The notes: generated by a model from the letters alone, not told the origin. Positions 1-8,508 are shown, numbered from the stretch's first letter. The stretch: 64,000 nucleotides of DNA from Nitrospirillum iridis (GCF_014205765.1 NZ_JACIIZ010000021.1:32966-96965), one strand, 5' to 3'. Numbers and translations: made by a program.

Positions 1-715
1 CCGCAACCAGCAGCGGCGTGTCGACGGGCGTGTAGACGATGTCGGTCACCACCGCGTCCAGCGGCAACGCCTCCAGATCAAGGTCCAGCGGCGACTGGCC
101 CGCCATGCCCTGGGTGGTCGCGTTGGCCACCAGGCCGGCACCGGAAAGCGCGTCCCGCCGCTCCTCCCAGGCCATGGCCGTTATCGGGCACTGGATGCCG
201 CCGCCCAGGTCGGCCACCAGCTCCCGCGCCCGGGCCAGGGTGCGGTTCACCAGGCGGATCTCCGGCACGCCGGCATCGGCCAGGGCCACGACCAGCGACC
301 GGGCGGCACCGCCGGCACCGATGATGACGGCGGGTCCCGCCGTCGCCGCCCAATCCGGCGCGCCGGCCTTCAGGTTCCCGATGAAGCCGAAGCCGTCGGT
401 GTTGCGGCCCTCCAAGGTGCCGTCCGCGTGCACGATGACGGTGTTGACGGCACCCATGCGCCGGGCCGTCTCATCCACCCAGTCCACGGTACGGAACGCG
501 GCCTCCTTGTGGGGAACGGTGACGTTGCAGCCGACGAAGCCCAGGGCGGGCAGGGCGCGCAGGGCTTGCTCGATCCGGTCGGGCGGTACGGCCAGGGGCA
601 CGTAGGCGCCATCAATGCCGTATTCCGCCAGCCAATGCCCATGCAGGCGCGGGCTGCGGCTGTGCCCCACCGGCCAGCCCATGACGCCGGCCACTCTCGC
701 CTTGCCACTTATCAT
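1..715 (-). CDS. aroE: Shikimate 5-dehydrogenase, C-terminus off the left edge
   Basis: Shikimate dehydrogenase reduces 3-dehydroshikimate to shikimate with NADPH in the aromatic amino acid pathway (cytosol). Translating the minus strand from ATG 715 gives 238 residues. They include the HSRSP shikimate-binding motif (residues 18-22), NVTVPHK with catalytic Lys70, NTDGFGF (105-111) and the NADP loop GAGGAAR (133-139). The frame stays open to base 1, so roughly the last 40 residues of a usual 270-280 aa enzyme lie outside the window. It follows maf by 17 bases on the same strand, so ppsR-maf-aroE is probably one transcript running leftward from the origin. Confidence 0.93.
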   Translation of the reverse strand, partial: MISGKARVAGVMGWPVGHSRSPRLHGHWLAEYGIDGAYVPLAVPPDRIEQALRALPALGFVGCNVTVPHKEAAFRTVDWVDETARRMGAVNTVIVHADGTLEGRNTDGFGFIGNLKAGAPDWAATAGPAVIIGAGGAARSLVVALADAGVPEIRLVNRTLARARELVADLGGGIQCPITAMAWEERRDALSGAGLVANATTQGMAGQSPLDLDLEALPLDAVVTDIVYTPVDTPLLVA

Positions 716-732
716 GACGGAAAATCCGCTTC

Positions 733-1362
733 TCAGCTGGGCAACACGCCGCGAACCCGCAGGAAACCCAGCAGGGGCAGCAGCGGCAGGCCCAGGATGG
801 TGAAATGGTCACCGGCCACGCGGGTGAACAGCTGGGCGCCCAGGGCCTCCAGCTGGTAACCGCCCACCGATGTCAGCACGGCGTCGCCGGTGGCATCCAG
901 ATAGCGCTCGATGAACGTGTCGCTCAGCGGACGCATGGTCAGCTTGGCCTGGTCGGTCTGGTGCCAGATGCGGCTGTTGTTGTGGAACAGCACGGCGGTG
1001 GTGACCAGGCGATGGGTGCGGCCCGACAGGGCGCGCAACTGCTCCGCGGCACCGGCGCGATCCTCCGGCTTGTCGAACCAGCGGCCCTCACACTCCAACA
1101 TCTGGTCCGCGCCGATGACGTAGGCGCCCGGCACCTTGGCCGCCACCCGCGAGGCCTTCAGGTCGGCCAGCGCTTCGGCCGTCTCTTCCACCGTCAGGCC
1201 AGCGGCCTTGCAGGAGAGCTTGACCTCCTCCTCATCCACGCCGGGCCGGTGGGCCACGACTTCCAAGCCGGCCTGGCGCAGCAGGCTGACGCGCGTCAGG
1301 CTGCCCGACGCCAACACCACCGGCTGTGACGACAGGGCCGGCGGAAAATCTTCAGACGACAT
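733..1362 (-). CDS. maf: Maf-family nucleotide pyrophosphatase
   Basis: 209 aa, normal for Maf/YceF proteins, which hydrolyse non-canonical or modified nucleoside triphosphates to monophosphates. The N-terminal motif LASGSLTR (residues 17-24) replaces the commoner LASxSPRR, and the catalytic acidic segment IGADQML (Asp86) is followed by FDKP. The ATG at 1362 sits 6 bases after the ppsR stop codon, implying translational coupling within a ppsR-maf-aroE transcript. The exact nucleotide preference cannot be read from sequence. Confidence 0.9.
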   Translation of the reverse strand: MSSEDFPPALSSQPVVLASGSLTRVSLLRQAGLEVVAHRPGVDEEEVKLSCKAAGLTVEETAEALADLKASRVAAKVPGAYVIGADQMLECEGRWFDKPEDRAGAAEQLRALSGRTHRLVTTAVLFHNNSRIWHQTDQAKLTMRPLSDTFIERYLDATGDAVLTSVGGYQLEALGAQLFTRVAGDHFTILGLPLLPLLGFLRVRGVLPS

Positions 1363-1368
1363 GAATAT

Positions 1369-2277
1369 TCACATTCCCGAATGCGGCAGGCGGGGCGACA
1401 GGCGCGGCCCTTCGGCCGGCTCCCCCACCGGGTTGATGGGTTCCGCCCCCGCCGGCCGGCGGCGCGCCAGCAGCATGAGGATTTCAGCCGCCGTCTCCTC
1501 GATGGAGCGGCGGGTGACGTCGAGAACGGGCCAGCCCTTGCGGCTGTAGAGGCGCCGCGCCTCCGACAACTCGGACCGCACCTGTTCGGGATCGACGTAG
1601 CTGGTCTCCTCCCCCTGGTTCAACAGGCGCAACCGGTTGCGGCGGATTTGGATCAGGCGCTCCGGGTCCTTGGTCAGGCCCACCACCAGCGGACGGGACA
1701 CCTGGTCCAGCTCGGGCGGCAGGGGACAGCCGGGAACGAAGGGGATGTTGGCCGCCTTGATGCCGCGATTGGCCAGATAGATGCAGGTCGGCGTCTTGGA
1801 GGTGCGCGACACGCCCACCAGGATGACGTCGGCCTGATGCAGTTCCCACGCCGTCTGGCCGTCATCATGGCCCAGGGCGAAGTCCATGGCGTCGATTCGG
1901 CTGAAATATTCAGCATCCAGGGCGTGCTGGCGGCCCGGCTGGCTCTGCGACTCCAGGCCCAGATATGCGGCCAGGGAGTTGATCAAATGGTCCAGCACCG
2001 GGACGCAGGGCGTGCCGATCTCGCGGCAGGTCTCCTGCAAACGGCGGCGCAGCCGCTCATTCACCAGGGTGAACATCACCAGGCCCGGGTTATCGCGGAT
2101 ACCGTCGATGACCATTTCCAGCTGCCGCTCGGTGCGGACCAGGTTCCAGAAATGTTCGACGGGCTCCACCTGGTCGAACTGCGAGACGCAGGCGCGGGCC
2201 ACGGAGTTGATGGTCTCACCCGTGGCGTCGGACACCAGGTGCAGGTGGAATTCCTTGGTTTGAGGCGTCTGGGTCAA
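1369..2277 (-). CDS. ppsR: Pyruvate phosphate dikinase / PEP synthase regulatory protein (DUF299)
   Basis: Bifunctional serine/threonine kinase-phosphorylase of the DUF299 family, which inactivates and reactivates PPDK or PEP synthase with ADP and phosphate. The segment EFHLHLVSDATGET opens the conserved fold, and the P-loop-like GVSRTSKTPT lies near residue 150. I place the start at TTG 2277 (MTQTPQTKEF). A GGGAG precedes it by about 8 bases, and the in-frame upstream sequence is DnaA-box-bearing non-coding DNA with no similarity to the family. The result is 302 aa, slightly longer than usual. Its position beside hemE marks the alphaproteobacterial origin neighbourhood. Confidence 0.88.
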   Translation of the reverse strand: MTQTPQTKEFHLHLVSDATGETINSVARACVSQFDQVEPVEHFWNLVRTERQLEMVIDGIRDNPGLVMFTLVNERLRRRLQETCREIGTPCVPVLDHLINSLAAYLGLESQSQPGRQHALDAEYFSRIDAMDFALGHDDGQTAWELHQADVILVGVSRTSKTPTCIYLANRGIKAANIPFVPGCPLPPELDQVSRPLVVGLTKDPERLIQIRRNRLRLLNQGEETSYVDPEQVRSELSEARRLYSRKGWPVLDVTRRSIEETAAEILMLLARRRPAGAEPINPVGEPAEGPRLSPRLPHSGM

Positions 2278-2734
2278 GGGCGTCGCTCCCGGCAACGGAA
2301 AAACAAACCTGTGGGCCTTATCTGGGGACAACCGGCGGACAATCCGGGAAAAACCCGGGTTCGCGGGATCCCATTTCCTTTTCATACAGGCTTGCCGGGA
2401 TCCCATACGAGGAAAACCCGGATCTGGACAAAGGTCCGTCACCCCTTTGAACAACCGGTGGCGTCGTCGGTCGCCACCCACTTATCCCCAGGATCCCCAG
2501 ACCCGCCAGAATCTATACCATTCCAGGGCTCTGCGCAGAAACCCCGCAACTTCATCCACATTCCAAAGACCCGGTCCGGGATCCCGCGAACGCTGTGGAT
2601 GAAATTAGGACGAACGGGAATTACCGTTATCCACAGGACCAACAACCACCCCATTCCCTTTTAAAGTTAGGTCAAGGTAGATAAAGGGACCTGTGGGTAA
2701 ACGCCCACCCGGCCCCAGTCGCGCCGGCGCCTTC
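2278..2734. other. Probable chromosomal replication origin (oriC)
   Basis: Non-coding gap between divergent ppsR and hemE, the known site of oriC in several alphaproteobacteria including Caulobacter. A perfect DnaA box TTATCCACA is at 2627-2635. One-mismatch boxes are at 2482-2490 (TTATCCCCA), 2552-2560 (TCATCCACA), 2594-2602 (reverse, TGTGGATGA) and 2692-2700 (reverse, TGTGGGTAA). A comparatively AT-rich stretch lies at about 2650-2690 beside the perfect box. GGGATCCC occurs three times (2365, 2397, 2578) and AAAACCCGG twice (about 2350, 2413). Gene polarity flips here. Confidence 0.82.
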
Positions 2735-3805
2735 ATGGAGACCGCCTTGTCCCAGATCCCGACGGACCGCCTGTTGCTACGCGCCTTGAAGGGCGAGACC
2801 CTGTCCCGTCCGCCCTTCTGGCTGATGCGCCAGGCTGGCCGTTACCTGCCGGAATACCGGGAGGTCCGGGCCCAGGCCGGTGGGTTCCTCGACCTTTGCC
2901 TGAACCCGGATCTGGCGACCGAGGTGACGCTGCAACCCATCCGCCGTTACGGCATGGATGCGGCCATCCTGTTTTCCGACATCCTGATCCTGCCCCACGC
3001 CCTGGGTCAGAAAGTGTGGTTCGCGGAAGGTGAGGGGCCGAGACTGGATCCCATCCGCGACCAAGCCGGACTGGACCGGCTGGACGTCACCCACCTGGAA
3101 CAGCGGGCGGAACCGGTCTATGAGGCTGTCCGGCGTATCCGGGCGGCCTTGCCGGATCCGGTGACGCTCATCGGTTTCGCGGGCAGCCCATGGACGGTGG
3201 CGACCTACATGGTCGAAGGGGCGGGGTCCAAGGAGTTTCTGCACGCCAAGGGCTGGGCCTACCGGGATCCGGCGGGCTTCCAGCGCCTGATCGACCTGCT
3301 GGTCGAAACCACGGTCACGCATCTGTCGGCCCAGATCCGGGCGGGGGCGGAGGTGGTGCAGCTGTTCGACAGCTGGGCGGGGGCGCTGGCGCCGACGGAA
3401 TTCGCCCGCTGGTCCATCGCTCCTACCCGGGCCATCGTGCGGGCCTTGAAGGACAGGCATCCGGGGGTCCCTGTCATCGGCTTTCCGCGTGGGGCGGGGA
3501 TCGGTATCCAGGCCTATGTGGAGCAGACGGGGGTGGACGCGGTCAGCCTCGACACCTCCGTGCCGCTGGACTGGGCGGCGTCCGCCCTGCAATCCCGCGT
3601 GCCGGTGCAGGGCAACCTGGATCCCCTGGCCCTGGTGGCGGGGGGGGACGCGTTGCGGCGGGCCGCCAGCGACATCCTGACCGGGCTGGGCAAGGGGCCC
3701 TTCATCTTCAACCTGGGTCACGGCATCGTGCAGCAGACGCCGCCGGAGCACGTGGCGGAGTTGTCGCGCTTGATCCGCGACTGGTCCTCCCCAAATCAGC
3801 GATGA
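2735..3805 (+). CDS. hemE: Uroporphyrinogen decarboxylase
   Basis: Removes four carboxyl groups from uroporphyrinogen III to give coproporphyrinogen III in haem synthesis (cytosol). Signature segments are RPPFWLMRQAGRYLPEYR near the N-terminus, which carries the substrate-binding arginines, and GFAGSPWTVATYMVEG in the middle. The length of 356 aa fits the family. The ATG at 2735 has no good ribosome site. TTG 2747, 12 bases in frame downstream, has GGAG about 6 bases before it and is a credible alternative. The reading frame can be extended upstream to GTG 2693, but that runs through a DnaA box and is unlikely. It heads the rightward hemE-hemH-hemJ-rho series. Confidence 0.94.
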   Translation: METALSQIPTDRLLLRALKGETLSRPPFWLMRQAGRYLPEYREVRAQAGGFLDLCLNPDLATEVTLQPIRRYGMDAAILFSDILILPHALGQKVWFAEGEGPRLDPIRDQAGLDRLDVTHLEQRAEPVYEAVRRIRAALPDPVTLIGFAGSPWTVATYMVEGAGSKEFLHAKGWAYRDPAGFQRLIDLLVETTVTHLSAQIRAGAEVVQLFDSWAGALAPTEFARWSIAPTRAIVRALKDRHPGVPVIGFPRGAGIGIQAYVEQTGVDAVSLDTSVPLDWAASALQSRVPVQGNLDPLALVAGGDALRRAASDILTGLGKGPFIFNLGHGIVQQTPPEHVAELSRLIRDWSSPNQR

Positions 3806-3888
3806 TCCGTTCTTGATGATCCGGGAGGCGGCCGGCTTCGTATCCCGCCCCTGATCCCCTCATAAACCCATTGACCGTCCGAGCCCGC

Positions 3889-4989
3889 ATGAGCCTGCTG
3901 CCCCTTCCTGAGATCACGTCCGATTCCGCCGAAGGGCCCAAGGTCGCCAGGGCCCGGCGCGTCGCCGTCGTCCTGTTCAATCTGGGTGGACCCGACCGCC
4001 TGGAGGCGGTGCGGCCCTTCCTCTACAACCTGTTCCGCGATCCGGCCATCATCCGCCTGCCGGCGCCCTTGCGGCAGCTGGTGGCGCACCTGATATCCAG
4101 CCGCCGGGACAAGGTGGCCCAGGGCATCTACCAGACCCTGGGCGGTGGTTCCCCCTTGCTGCCCAACACGCTGGCCCAGGCCCAGGCCCTGGAGCAGCAG
4201 CTGTGGGACGCGGGCACAGTGCGGGTCTTCGTCTCCATGCGCTATTGGCATCCCTTCAGCGACGCCGTGGCCCACGACGTGAAGGACTGGGAGCCGGATG
4301 AGGTGGTGTTGCTGCCCCTCTATCCGCAATTCTCCACCACCACCACAGCCTCCAGCCTCAAGGACTGGCACCGGGCGGCCAAGGTGGCCGGCCTGACGGC
4401 GCCCAGCCGCGCCATCTGCTGCTATCCCGATGAGCCGGGCTTCATCGCCGCTGCCGCCGGGCTGATCCGCCAAGGGCTGGAAGAGGCCTCGCGCCATGGC
4501 AAGCCCCGCCTGCTGTTCTCCGCCCACGGCCTGCCGGAGAAGGTGGTGGCGGCTGGCGACCCCTACCAGGTCCAGTGCGAACGGACGGCCCAGGCCGTGG
4601 TCAAGGCCCTCCGCATCGCGGATCTGGATTGGGTCAGCTGTTATCAGAGCCGCGTCGGCCCGATGAAGTGGATCGGCCCTTCCACGGACGAGGAGATCCA
4701 CCGGGCGGGTGCCGACAAGGTGCCGGTGGTGATCGTGCCCATCGCCTTCGTTTCCGAACATTCCGAAACGCTGGTGGAGATCGAGCACGAGTACCGTCAT
4801 TTGGCGGGAGAGGTGGGTGTGCCCCACTTCGTGCGGGTGCCGACCGTGGGGGTGGAGCCGTCGTTCATCCAAGGGCTGGCCGGCCTGGTGCGCCAGGCGC
4901 TGACCCGTCCGACGGGCGGCGCCGTGCTGTGTGGCACCGGGCTTCGCATCTGTCCGGCCGGCAAAGCCGGTTGCCCCCAGGCGGCGTGA
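3889..4989 (+). CDS. hemH: Ferrochelatase
   Basis: Inserts Fe2+ into protoporphyrin IX, the last haem step. The family motifs VVLFNLGGPD, SAHGLPEKVVAAGDPY and SCYQSRVGPMKWIGPSTDE (with catalytic His and Glu) are present. ATG 3889 gives 366 aa; a TTG at 3871 would add six residues. Oddity: the C-terminus carries three evenly spaced cysteines (C-x6-C-x6-C in LCGTGLRICPAGKAGCPQ). [2Fe-2S]-containing ferrochelatases are known from Caulobacter and Mycobacterium, so a cluster is possible, but I cannot assign ligands. It lies 83 bases after hemE and 50 before hemJ. Confidence 0.94.
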   Translation: MSLLPLPEITSDSAEGPKVARARRVAVVLFNLGGPDRLEAVRPFLYNLFRDPAIIRLPAPLRQLVAHLISSRRDKVAQGIYQTLGGGSPLLPNTLAQAQALEQQLWDAGTVRVFVSMRYWHPFSDAVAHDVKDWEPDEVVLLPLYPQFSTTTTASSLKDWHRAAKVAGLTAPSRAICCYPDEPGFIAAAAGLIRQGLEEASRHGKPRLLFSAHGLPEKVVAAGDPYQVQCERTAQAVVKALRIADLDWVSCYQSRVGPMKWIGPSTDEEIHRAGADKVPVVIVPIAFVSEHSETLVEIEHEYRHLAGEVGVPHFVRVPTVGVEPSFIQGLAGLVRQALTRPTGGAVLCGTGLRICPAGKAGCPQAA

Positions 4990-5039
4990 CGGGCATAAGG
5001 GGGGCAACCTCCTAACGGAACAGGGCAGGGCGCATCCCC

Positions 5040-5468
5040 ATGTATCTCTGGATCAAGGCGATCCATGTCATCGCCGTCATCTCGTGGATGGCCGGCCTGC
5101 TCTATCTGCCCCGGCTGTTCGTCTATCACTGCGCCGCACCGGTGGGGTCCGCCCAATCGGAGACGTTCAAGGTCATGGAACGGCGCCTGCTGCGCGCCAT
5201 CATGAACCCGGCGATGATCCTGGCCTGGGCCTGTGGCATCGCCATGATCACCCTGGATCCAGGCTTGCTGAAAGGGGCTGGGTGGTTGCACGCCAAGCTG
5301 TCGCTGGTGGTGCTGATGACGGCCGCGCACATGGCCATGGCCCGCTGGCGGCGGGACTTCGCGGAGGATCGCAACACCAAGTCCACCCGCTTTTTCCGCA
5401 TCGCCAACGAGGTGCCGACCCTGCTGATGATCCTGATCGTCATCCTGGTCATCGTCCGTCCCTTTTGA
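5040..5468 (+). CDS. hemJ: Protoporphyrinogen IX oxidase HemJ
   Basis: 142-aa membrane protein of the HemJ (UPF0093/TIGR00701) family, which oxidises protoporphyrinogen IX to protoporphyrin IX where HemG or HemY is absent. Four hydrophobic segments are visible (about residues 5-22, 53-72, 82-100 and 122-140). His9, LPRLFVYH (Arg25) and HAKL (Lys86) match the conserved polar positions in and near the membrane. Lying directly after hemH, it completes the last three haem steps as a likely hemE-hemH-hemJ operon. A 14-bp palindrome GGCCCCATGGGGCC (5476-5489) follows the stop codon. Confidence 0.92.
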   Translation: MYLWIKAIHVIAVISWMAGLLYLPRLFVYHCAAPVGSAQSETFKVMERRLLRAIMNPAMILAWACGIAMITLDPGLLKGAGWLHAKLSLVVLMTAAHMAMARWRRDFAEDRNTKSTRFFRIANEVPTLLMILIVILVIVRPF

Positions 5469-5853
5469 CGGGTTCGGCCCCATGGGGCCTGAGGGGATCT
5501 TTCCGGCCAGTCCCGGAAAATCGCGCTTTAAGTCCACCGCATCGGGCCGGCTGGCCTTTTTGTTTTGACTTGGGCTTGTGACCTGTACTAAAGCTGGCGC
5601 AGGTCAAGGCCCGTAACGTCGGGATGATCCCGAGTCGCCCCCTCCTCTGGGTGCCTGACTTGTGAGGCATCCCCGCCCCCCTCCCCGGGATGGGCGCAGC
5701 GAGGCCAATCTCACCGAACTTCCCTTTTGTCCGGCGTCGCCGTCTTTTTCCCCCGGTAATGCCATCCTCCCACCCACACCCCTATTGCATGAGGCCGGGG
5801 CCGACGGCCAAGCCCGTCGTCTTCATTCCCGCGGTCTCCCCCACAGGACGAAG
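5469..5853 (+). promoter_or_regulatory. Long C-rich leader of rho with candidate promoter
   Basis: 385 bases without a gene. A possible sigma70-type promoter is TTGACT (5565-5570), 15 bases, TACTAA (5586-5591); the spacer is short, so this is tentative. Downstream the RNA is strikingly C- and T-rich and G-poor, especially about 5632-5690 and 5715-5793. That is the composition of a Rho-utilisation site. Rho autoregulates through its own leader in E. coli; the same here is inference. AGGACGAAG (5846-5854) is the rho ribosome site. Confidence 0.5.
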
Positions 5854-7116
5854 ATGAATCTCCAAGAGTTAAAGGCTAAGTCGCCTGCCGAGCTGCTGGC
5901 GTTCGCGGAAGAGCTGCAGATTGAGAACGCGGGCACTCTGCGCAAGCAGGACATGATGTTCGCGATCCTGAAGCAGTTGGCCGAAAACGACGTGCCGATC
6001 TTCGGCGAGGGCGTGTTGGAGGTTCTACAGGACGGCTTCGGCTTCCTGCGCTCGCCGGAAAGCAACTATCTGCCGGGTCCGGACGACATTTATGTCAGCC
6101 CCAGCCAGGTGCGGCGCTTCGGCCTGCGTACCGGCGACACGGTGGAAGGGCAGATCCGCTCGCCCAAGGATGGCGAGCGCTACTTCGCCCTGCTGAAGGT
6201 CGGCTCCATCAACTTCGACCATCCGGACAAGGTGCGTCACCGCATCAACTTCGACAACCTGACCCCGCTCTATCCCGAAGAGCGGCTGAAGCTGGAAATC
6301 GAGGATCCGGTTCGCAACAAGAAGGACATGACCACCCGGGTCATCGACCTGGTGGCCCCGCTGGGCAAGGGTCAGCGCGCCTTGATCGTGGCGCCGCCCC
6401 GCACCGGCAAGACGGTGATGTTGCAGAACATCGCCCACTCCATCGCCATCAACCATCCCGAGGTCTACCTCATCGTCCTGCTGATCGATGAGCGTCCGGA
6501 AGAAGTGACCGACATGGCCCGCTCCGTCCGGGGCGAGGTCATCAGTTCCACCTTCGACGAGCCCGCCACCCGCCACGTCCAGGTGACGGAGATGGTGCTG
6601 GAAAAGGCCAAGCGTCTGGTCGAGCACAAGCGCGACGTCGTCATCCTGCTGGACAGCATCACCCGCCTGGCCCGTGCCTACAATACGGTGGTCCCGTCAT
6701 CCGGCAAGGTGCTGACCGGCGGTGTGGATGCCAACGCCCTGCAGCGGCCCAAGCGCTTCTTCGGTGCCGCCCGCAACATCGAGGAAGGCGGCAGCCTGAC
6801 CATCATCGCCACCGCGCTGATCGACACGGGCTCGCGCATGGACGAGGTGATCTTCGAAGAGTTCAAGGGCACCGGTAACTCGGAAATCATCCTGGACCGC
6901 AAGCTTTCAGACAAGCGTGTCTTCCCCGCCATCGATATCCAGAAGTCGGGCACCCGCAAGGAAGAGCTGCTGGTGGAAAAGGGCACCATGGCCAAGATGT
7001 GGATCCTACGCCGCATCTTGAACCCGATGGGCGCCACCGACGCGGTGGAATTCCTGATCGACAAGCTGAAGCAGAGCAAGCAGAATTCCGAATTCTTCGA
7101 GAGCATGAACCAGTAA
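5854..7116 (+). CDS. rho: Transcription termination factor Rho
   Basis: Hexameric RNA-dependent ATPase that terminates untranslated transcripts. 420 aa. The N-terminal Rho_N helical region starts [20 protein letters not shown]. The cold-shock-like RNA-binding domain contains GFGFLRSP. Walker [10 protein letters not shown] is at about residues 182-190, and Walker [17 protein letters not shown] at about 260. The start ATG 5854 is fixed by the ribosome site and by the family's usual N-terminus; longer in-frame extensions run into the C-rich leader. A strong terminator follows, separating it from the two-component genes. Confidence 0.97.
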   Translation: MNLQELKAKSPAELLAFAEELQIENAGTLRKQDMMFAILKQLAENDVPIFGEGVLEVLQDGFGFLRSPESNYLPGPDDIYVSPSQVRRFGLRTGDTVEGQIRSPKDGERYFALLKVGSINFDHPDKVRHRINFDNLTPLYPEERLKLEIEDPVRNKKDMTTRVIDLVAPLGKGQRALIVAPPRTGKTVMLQNIAHSIAINHPEVYLIVLLIDERPEEVTDMARSVRGEVISSTFDEPATRHVQVTEMVLEKAKRLVEHKRDVVILLDSITRLARAYNTVVPSSGKVLTGGVDANALQRPKRFFGAARNIEEGGSLTIIATALIDTGSRMDEVIFEEFKGTGNSEIILDRKLSDKRVFPAIDIQKSGTRKEELLVEKGTMAKMWILRRILNPMGATDAVEFLIDKLKQSKQNSEFFESMNQ

Positions 7117-7140
7117 GAAAAACTTCAACTTCCCGTTGTA

Positions 7141-7172
7141 GGGCGTCATTGCTGGCCGATGACGCCCTTTTT
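7141..7172 (+). terminator. Intrinsic terminator after rho
   Basis: GGGCGTCAT (7141-7149) pairs perfectly with ATGACGCCC (7159-7167) and is followed by TTTTT. It starts 24 bases after the rho stop codon. Confidence 0.9.
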
Positions 7173-7350
7173 ATTTCCAGTAAAAACAATGGTCTGATTA
7201 TGAACAGCGCATTAACCAACAACACACGTTTTTTTGGGTTCTGTCAGCTTGACTGGAAACAGGCCGCCATCGATTACCCCTTGTGATAATTTTCTGCTTG
7301 CTTAACCCTTGCCAACGCTGAAAAAAGGTTCAAATAGCAGGGCTTATTGG

Positions 7351-7368
7351 TCTATCCTTTTGGATAGA
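7351..7368 (+). promoter_or_regulatory. Inverted repeat upstream of the response regulator gene
   Basis: TCTATCC, four T, GGATAGA: a perfect 7-bp-arm dyad, 23 bases before ATG 7392, in AT-rich DNA (about 7270-7370). It could be an operator for the NarL-type regulator that follows or an RNA hairpin in its leader. The rest of the 7173-7391 gap shows no gene. Confidence 0.5.
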
Positions 7369-7391
7369 GCAACCGCCGGGGGTCGCCTCAC

Positions 7392-7997
7392 ATGCGCTTA
7401 TTGATTGCTGATGACCATGGTCTGGTGCGTGACGCGTTGTCTTCACACATTGAAAGACAGGCGCCAGGCGCGGTCGTCGCGGGCGTGGCCAGCGTGGATG
7501 AAGCTGTCGTGGCGTTGCGCCAGGACAAGGCCATCGACCTGCTGATCCTGGATCTGCGTATGCCGGGCATGAACGGCCTGGATGGGCTGCAACGCGTGCG
7601 GACGGAATTCCCCGCCCTGAAGGTGGCCTTGATGTCGGGCTTGGCCCGGCCGGATGAGATCCGCGGCGCCTTCACCCGCGGCGCGGTGGGCTTCCTGCCC
7701 AAGACATTGAGCGCCACCGAGCTGCTGTCCGCCATCCAGACCATGCTGCAGGGGGAGCGGTTCATCCCCACCGATCTCAACACCGCCGACACCGCTGATG
7801 GCGCCAGCTTTACCCGGCGGGAACGCGAGGTGCTGGACTACCTGCTGCAAGGCCGGTCCAACAAGGAAATCGCCCGCTCGCTGGAGTTGGAAGAGGTGAC
7901 GGTGAAGCTGCACGTGCGCGGGATCTGTCGCAAGCTGGGCGCCAAGAACCGTACCCAGGCGGTGATGCGCGCGGTGGAGATGGGCATCGCCAGCTGA
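7392..7997 (+). CDS. NarL/FixJ-type response regulator
   Basis: 201 aa. The receiver domain (residues 1-118) has the acidic pair ADD (6-8), phospho-acceptor Asp54 in LILDLRMPGMNG, Ser82 and Lys104 (FLPK), so it should be phosphorylatable. A LuxR-type helix-turn-helix follows (about 137-195: FTRREREVLDYLLQGRSNKE and so on). It is a DNA-binding regulator of unknown targets. Its TGA overlaps the ATG of the next gene by one base, so the two are translationally coupled and probably act as a phosphorelay pair. No complete histidine kinase lies nearby. Confidence 0.93.
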   Translation: MRLLIADDHGLVRDALSSHIERQAPGAVVAGVASVDEAVVALRQDKAIDLLILDLRMPGMNGLDGLQRVRTEFPALKVALMSGLARPDEIRGAFTRGAVGFLPKTLSATELLSAIQTMLQGERFIPTDLNTADTADGASFTRREREVLDYLLQGRSNKEIARSLELEEVTVKLHVRGICRKLGAKNRTQAVMRAVEMGIAS

Positions 7998-8485
7998 TGG
8001 CCGCGTCCATGGACGGACGGGGCGACGCCGATGGGCGCATTGTTCCCGCCACCTTCTTACACGACCTCAACAACCTGCTGACGGCCATCCACGGCTATTC
8101 CACGCTGCTGGCGGCGGATCTGCCCGTTGGTGGGACGGAGCAGGAATTCGCGGCCCGCATCCTCGCCGCCGCGGAAGAGGCGCGCCAACTGGTGGCCAGG
8201 GTGCCGCGCCAGCGGACGCCGTCGGCCCTGCGCGTGCTGTTGGTTGGGCGCGCGCTTGCCCGCCTGGCGGGTGGGCTGGAAACACTGGGGCTGGAAGTGA
8301 CGCTGGCCGGAACGGCACGGGAGGCGCAAGGCGCTTTGAAGGCCAGCACCGGCGACTGGGATGTGGTGGCCGGCACGGCGGAGGCGCTGGGCGCCCTTGA
8401 TGGCTGCGGCCTGCCTCTGGCGCGGGTGCCCGCCGGTGCCGACGCCGTCACGGTCGATGCCCTGATCCGCGCCGCGCGCGCCTGA
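7997..8485 (+). CDS. Histidine-domain protein without an ATPase domain; degenerate receiver-like C-half
   Basis: 162 aa. Residues about 18-70 form a kinase-type dimerisation/phospho-acceptor helix pair with the H-box FLHDLNNLLTAIHGYSTLL (His22), as in hybrid kinases. After this, where a HATPase domain should start, there is only about 85 residues with receiver-like alternation (LRVLLVGRALARLAGG and onward). That part lacks the acidic pocket and phospho-Asp. No N, G1 or G2 ATP motifs are present. It may be a phosphotransfer protein or a decoy/inhibitor for the regulator encoded just before it. No named family recognised. Confidence 0.75.
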   Translation: MAASMDGRGDADGRIVPATFLHDLNNLLTAIHGYSTLLAADLPVGGTEQEFAARILAAAEEARQLVARVPRQRTPSALRVLLVGRALARLAGGLETLGLEVTLAGTAREAQGALKASTGDWDVVAGTAEALGALDGCGLPLARVPAGADAVTVDALIRAARA

Positions 8486-8508
8486 TCCGGCCTGTCCGAC
8501 CAAAGAAA

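Noticed and set aside
7199..7285. 28-codon open frame after the rho terminator
   Set aside because: No ribosome site, AT-rich spacer DNA, no similarity.
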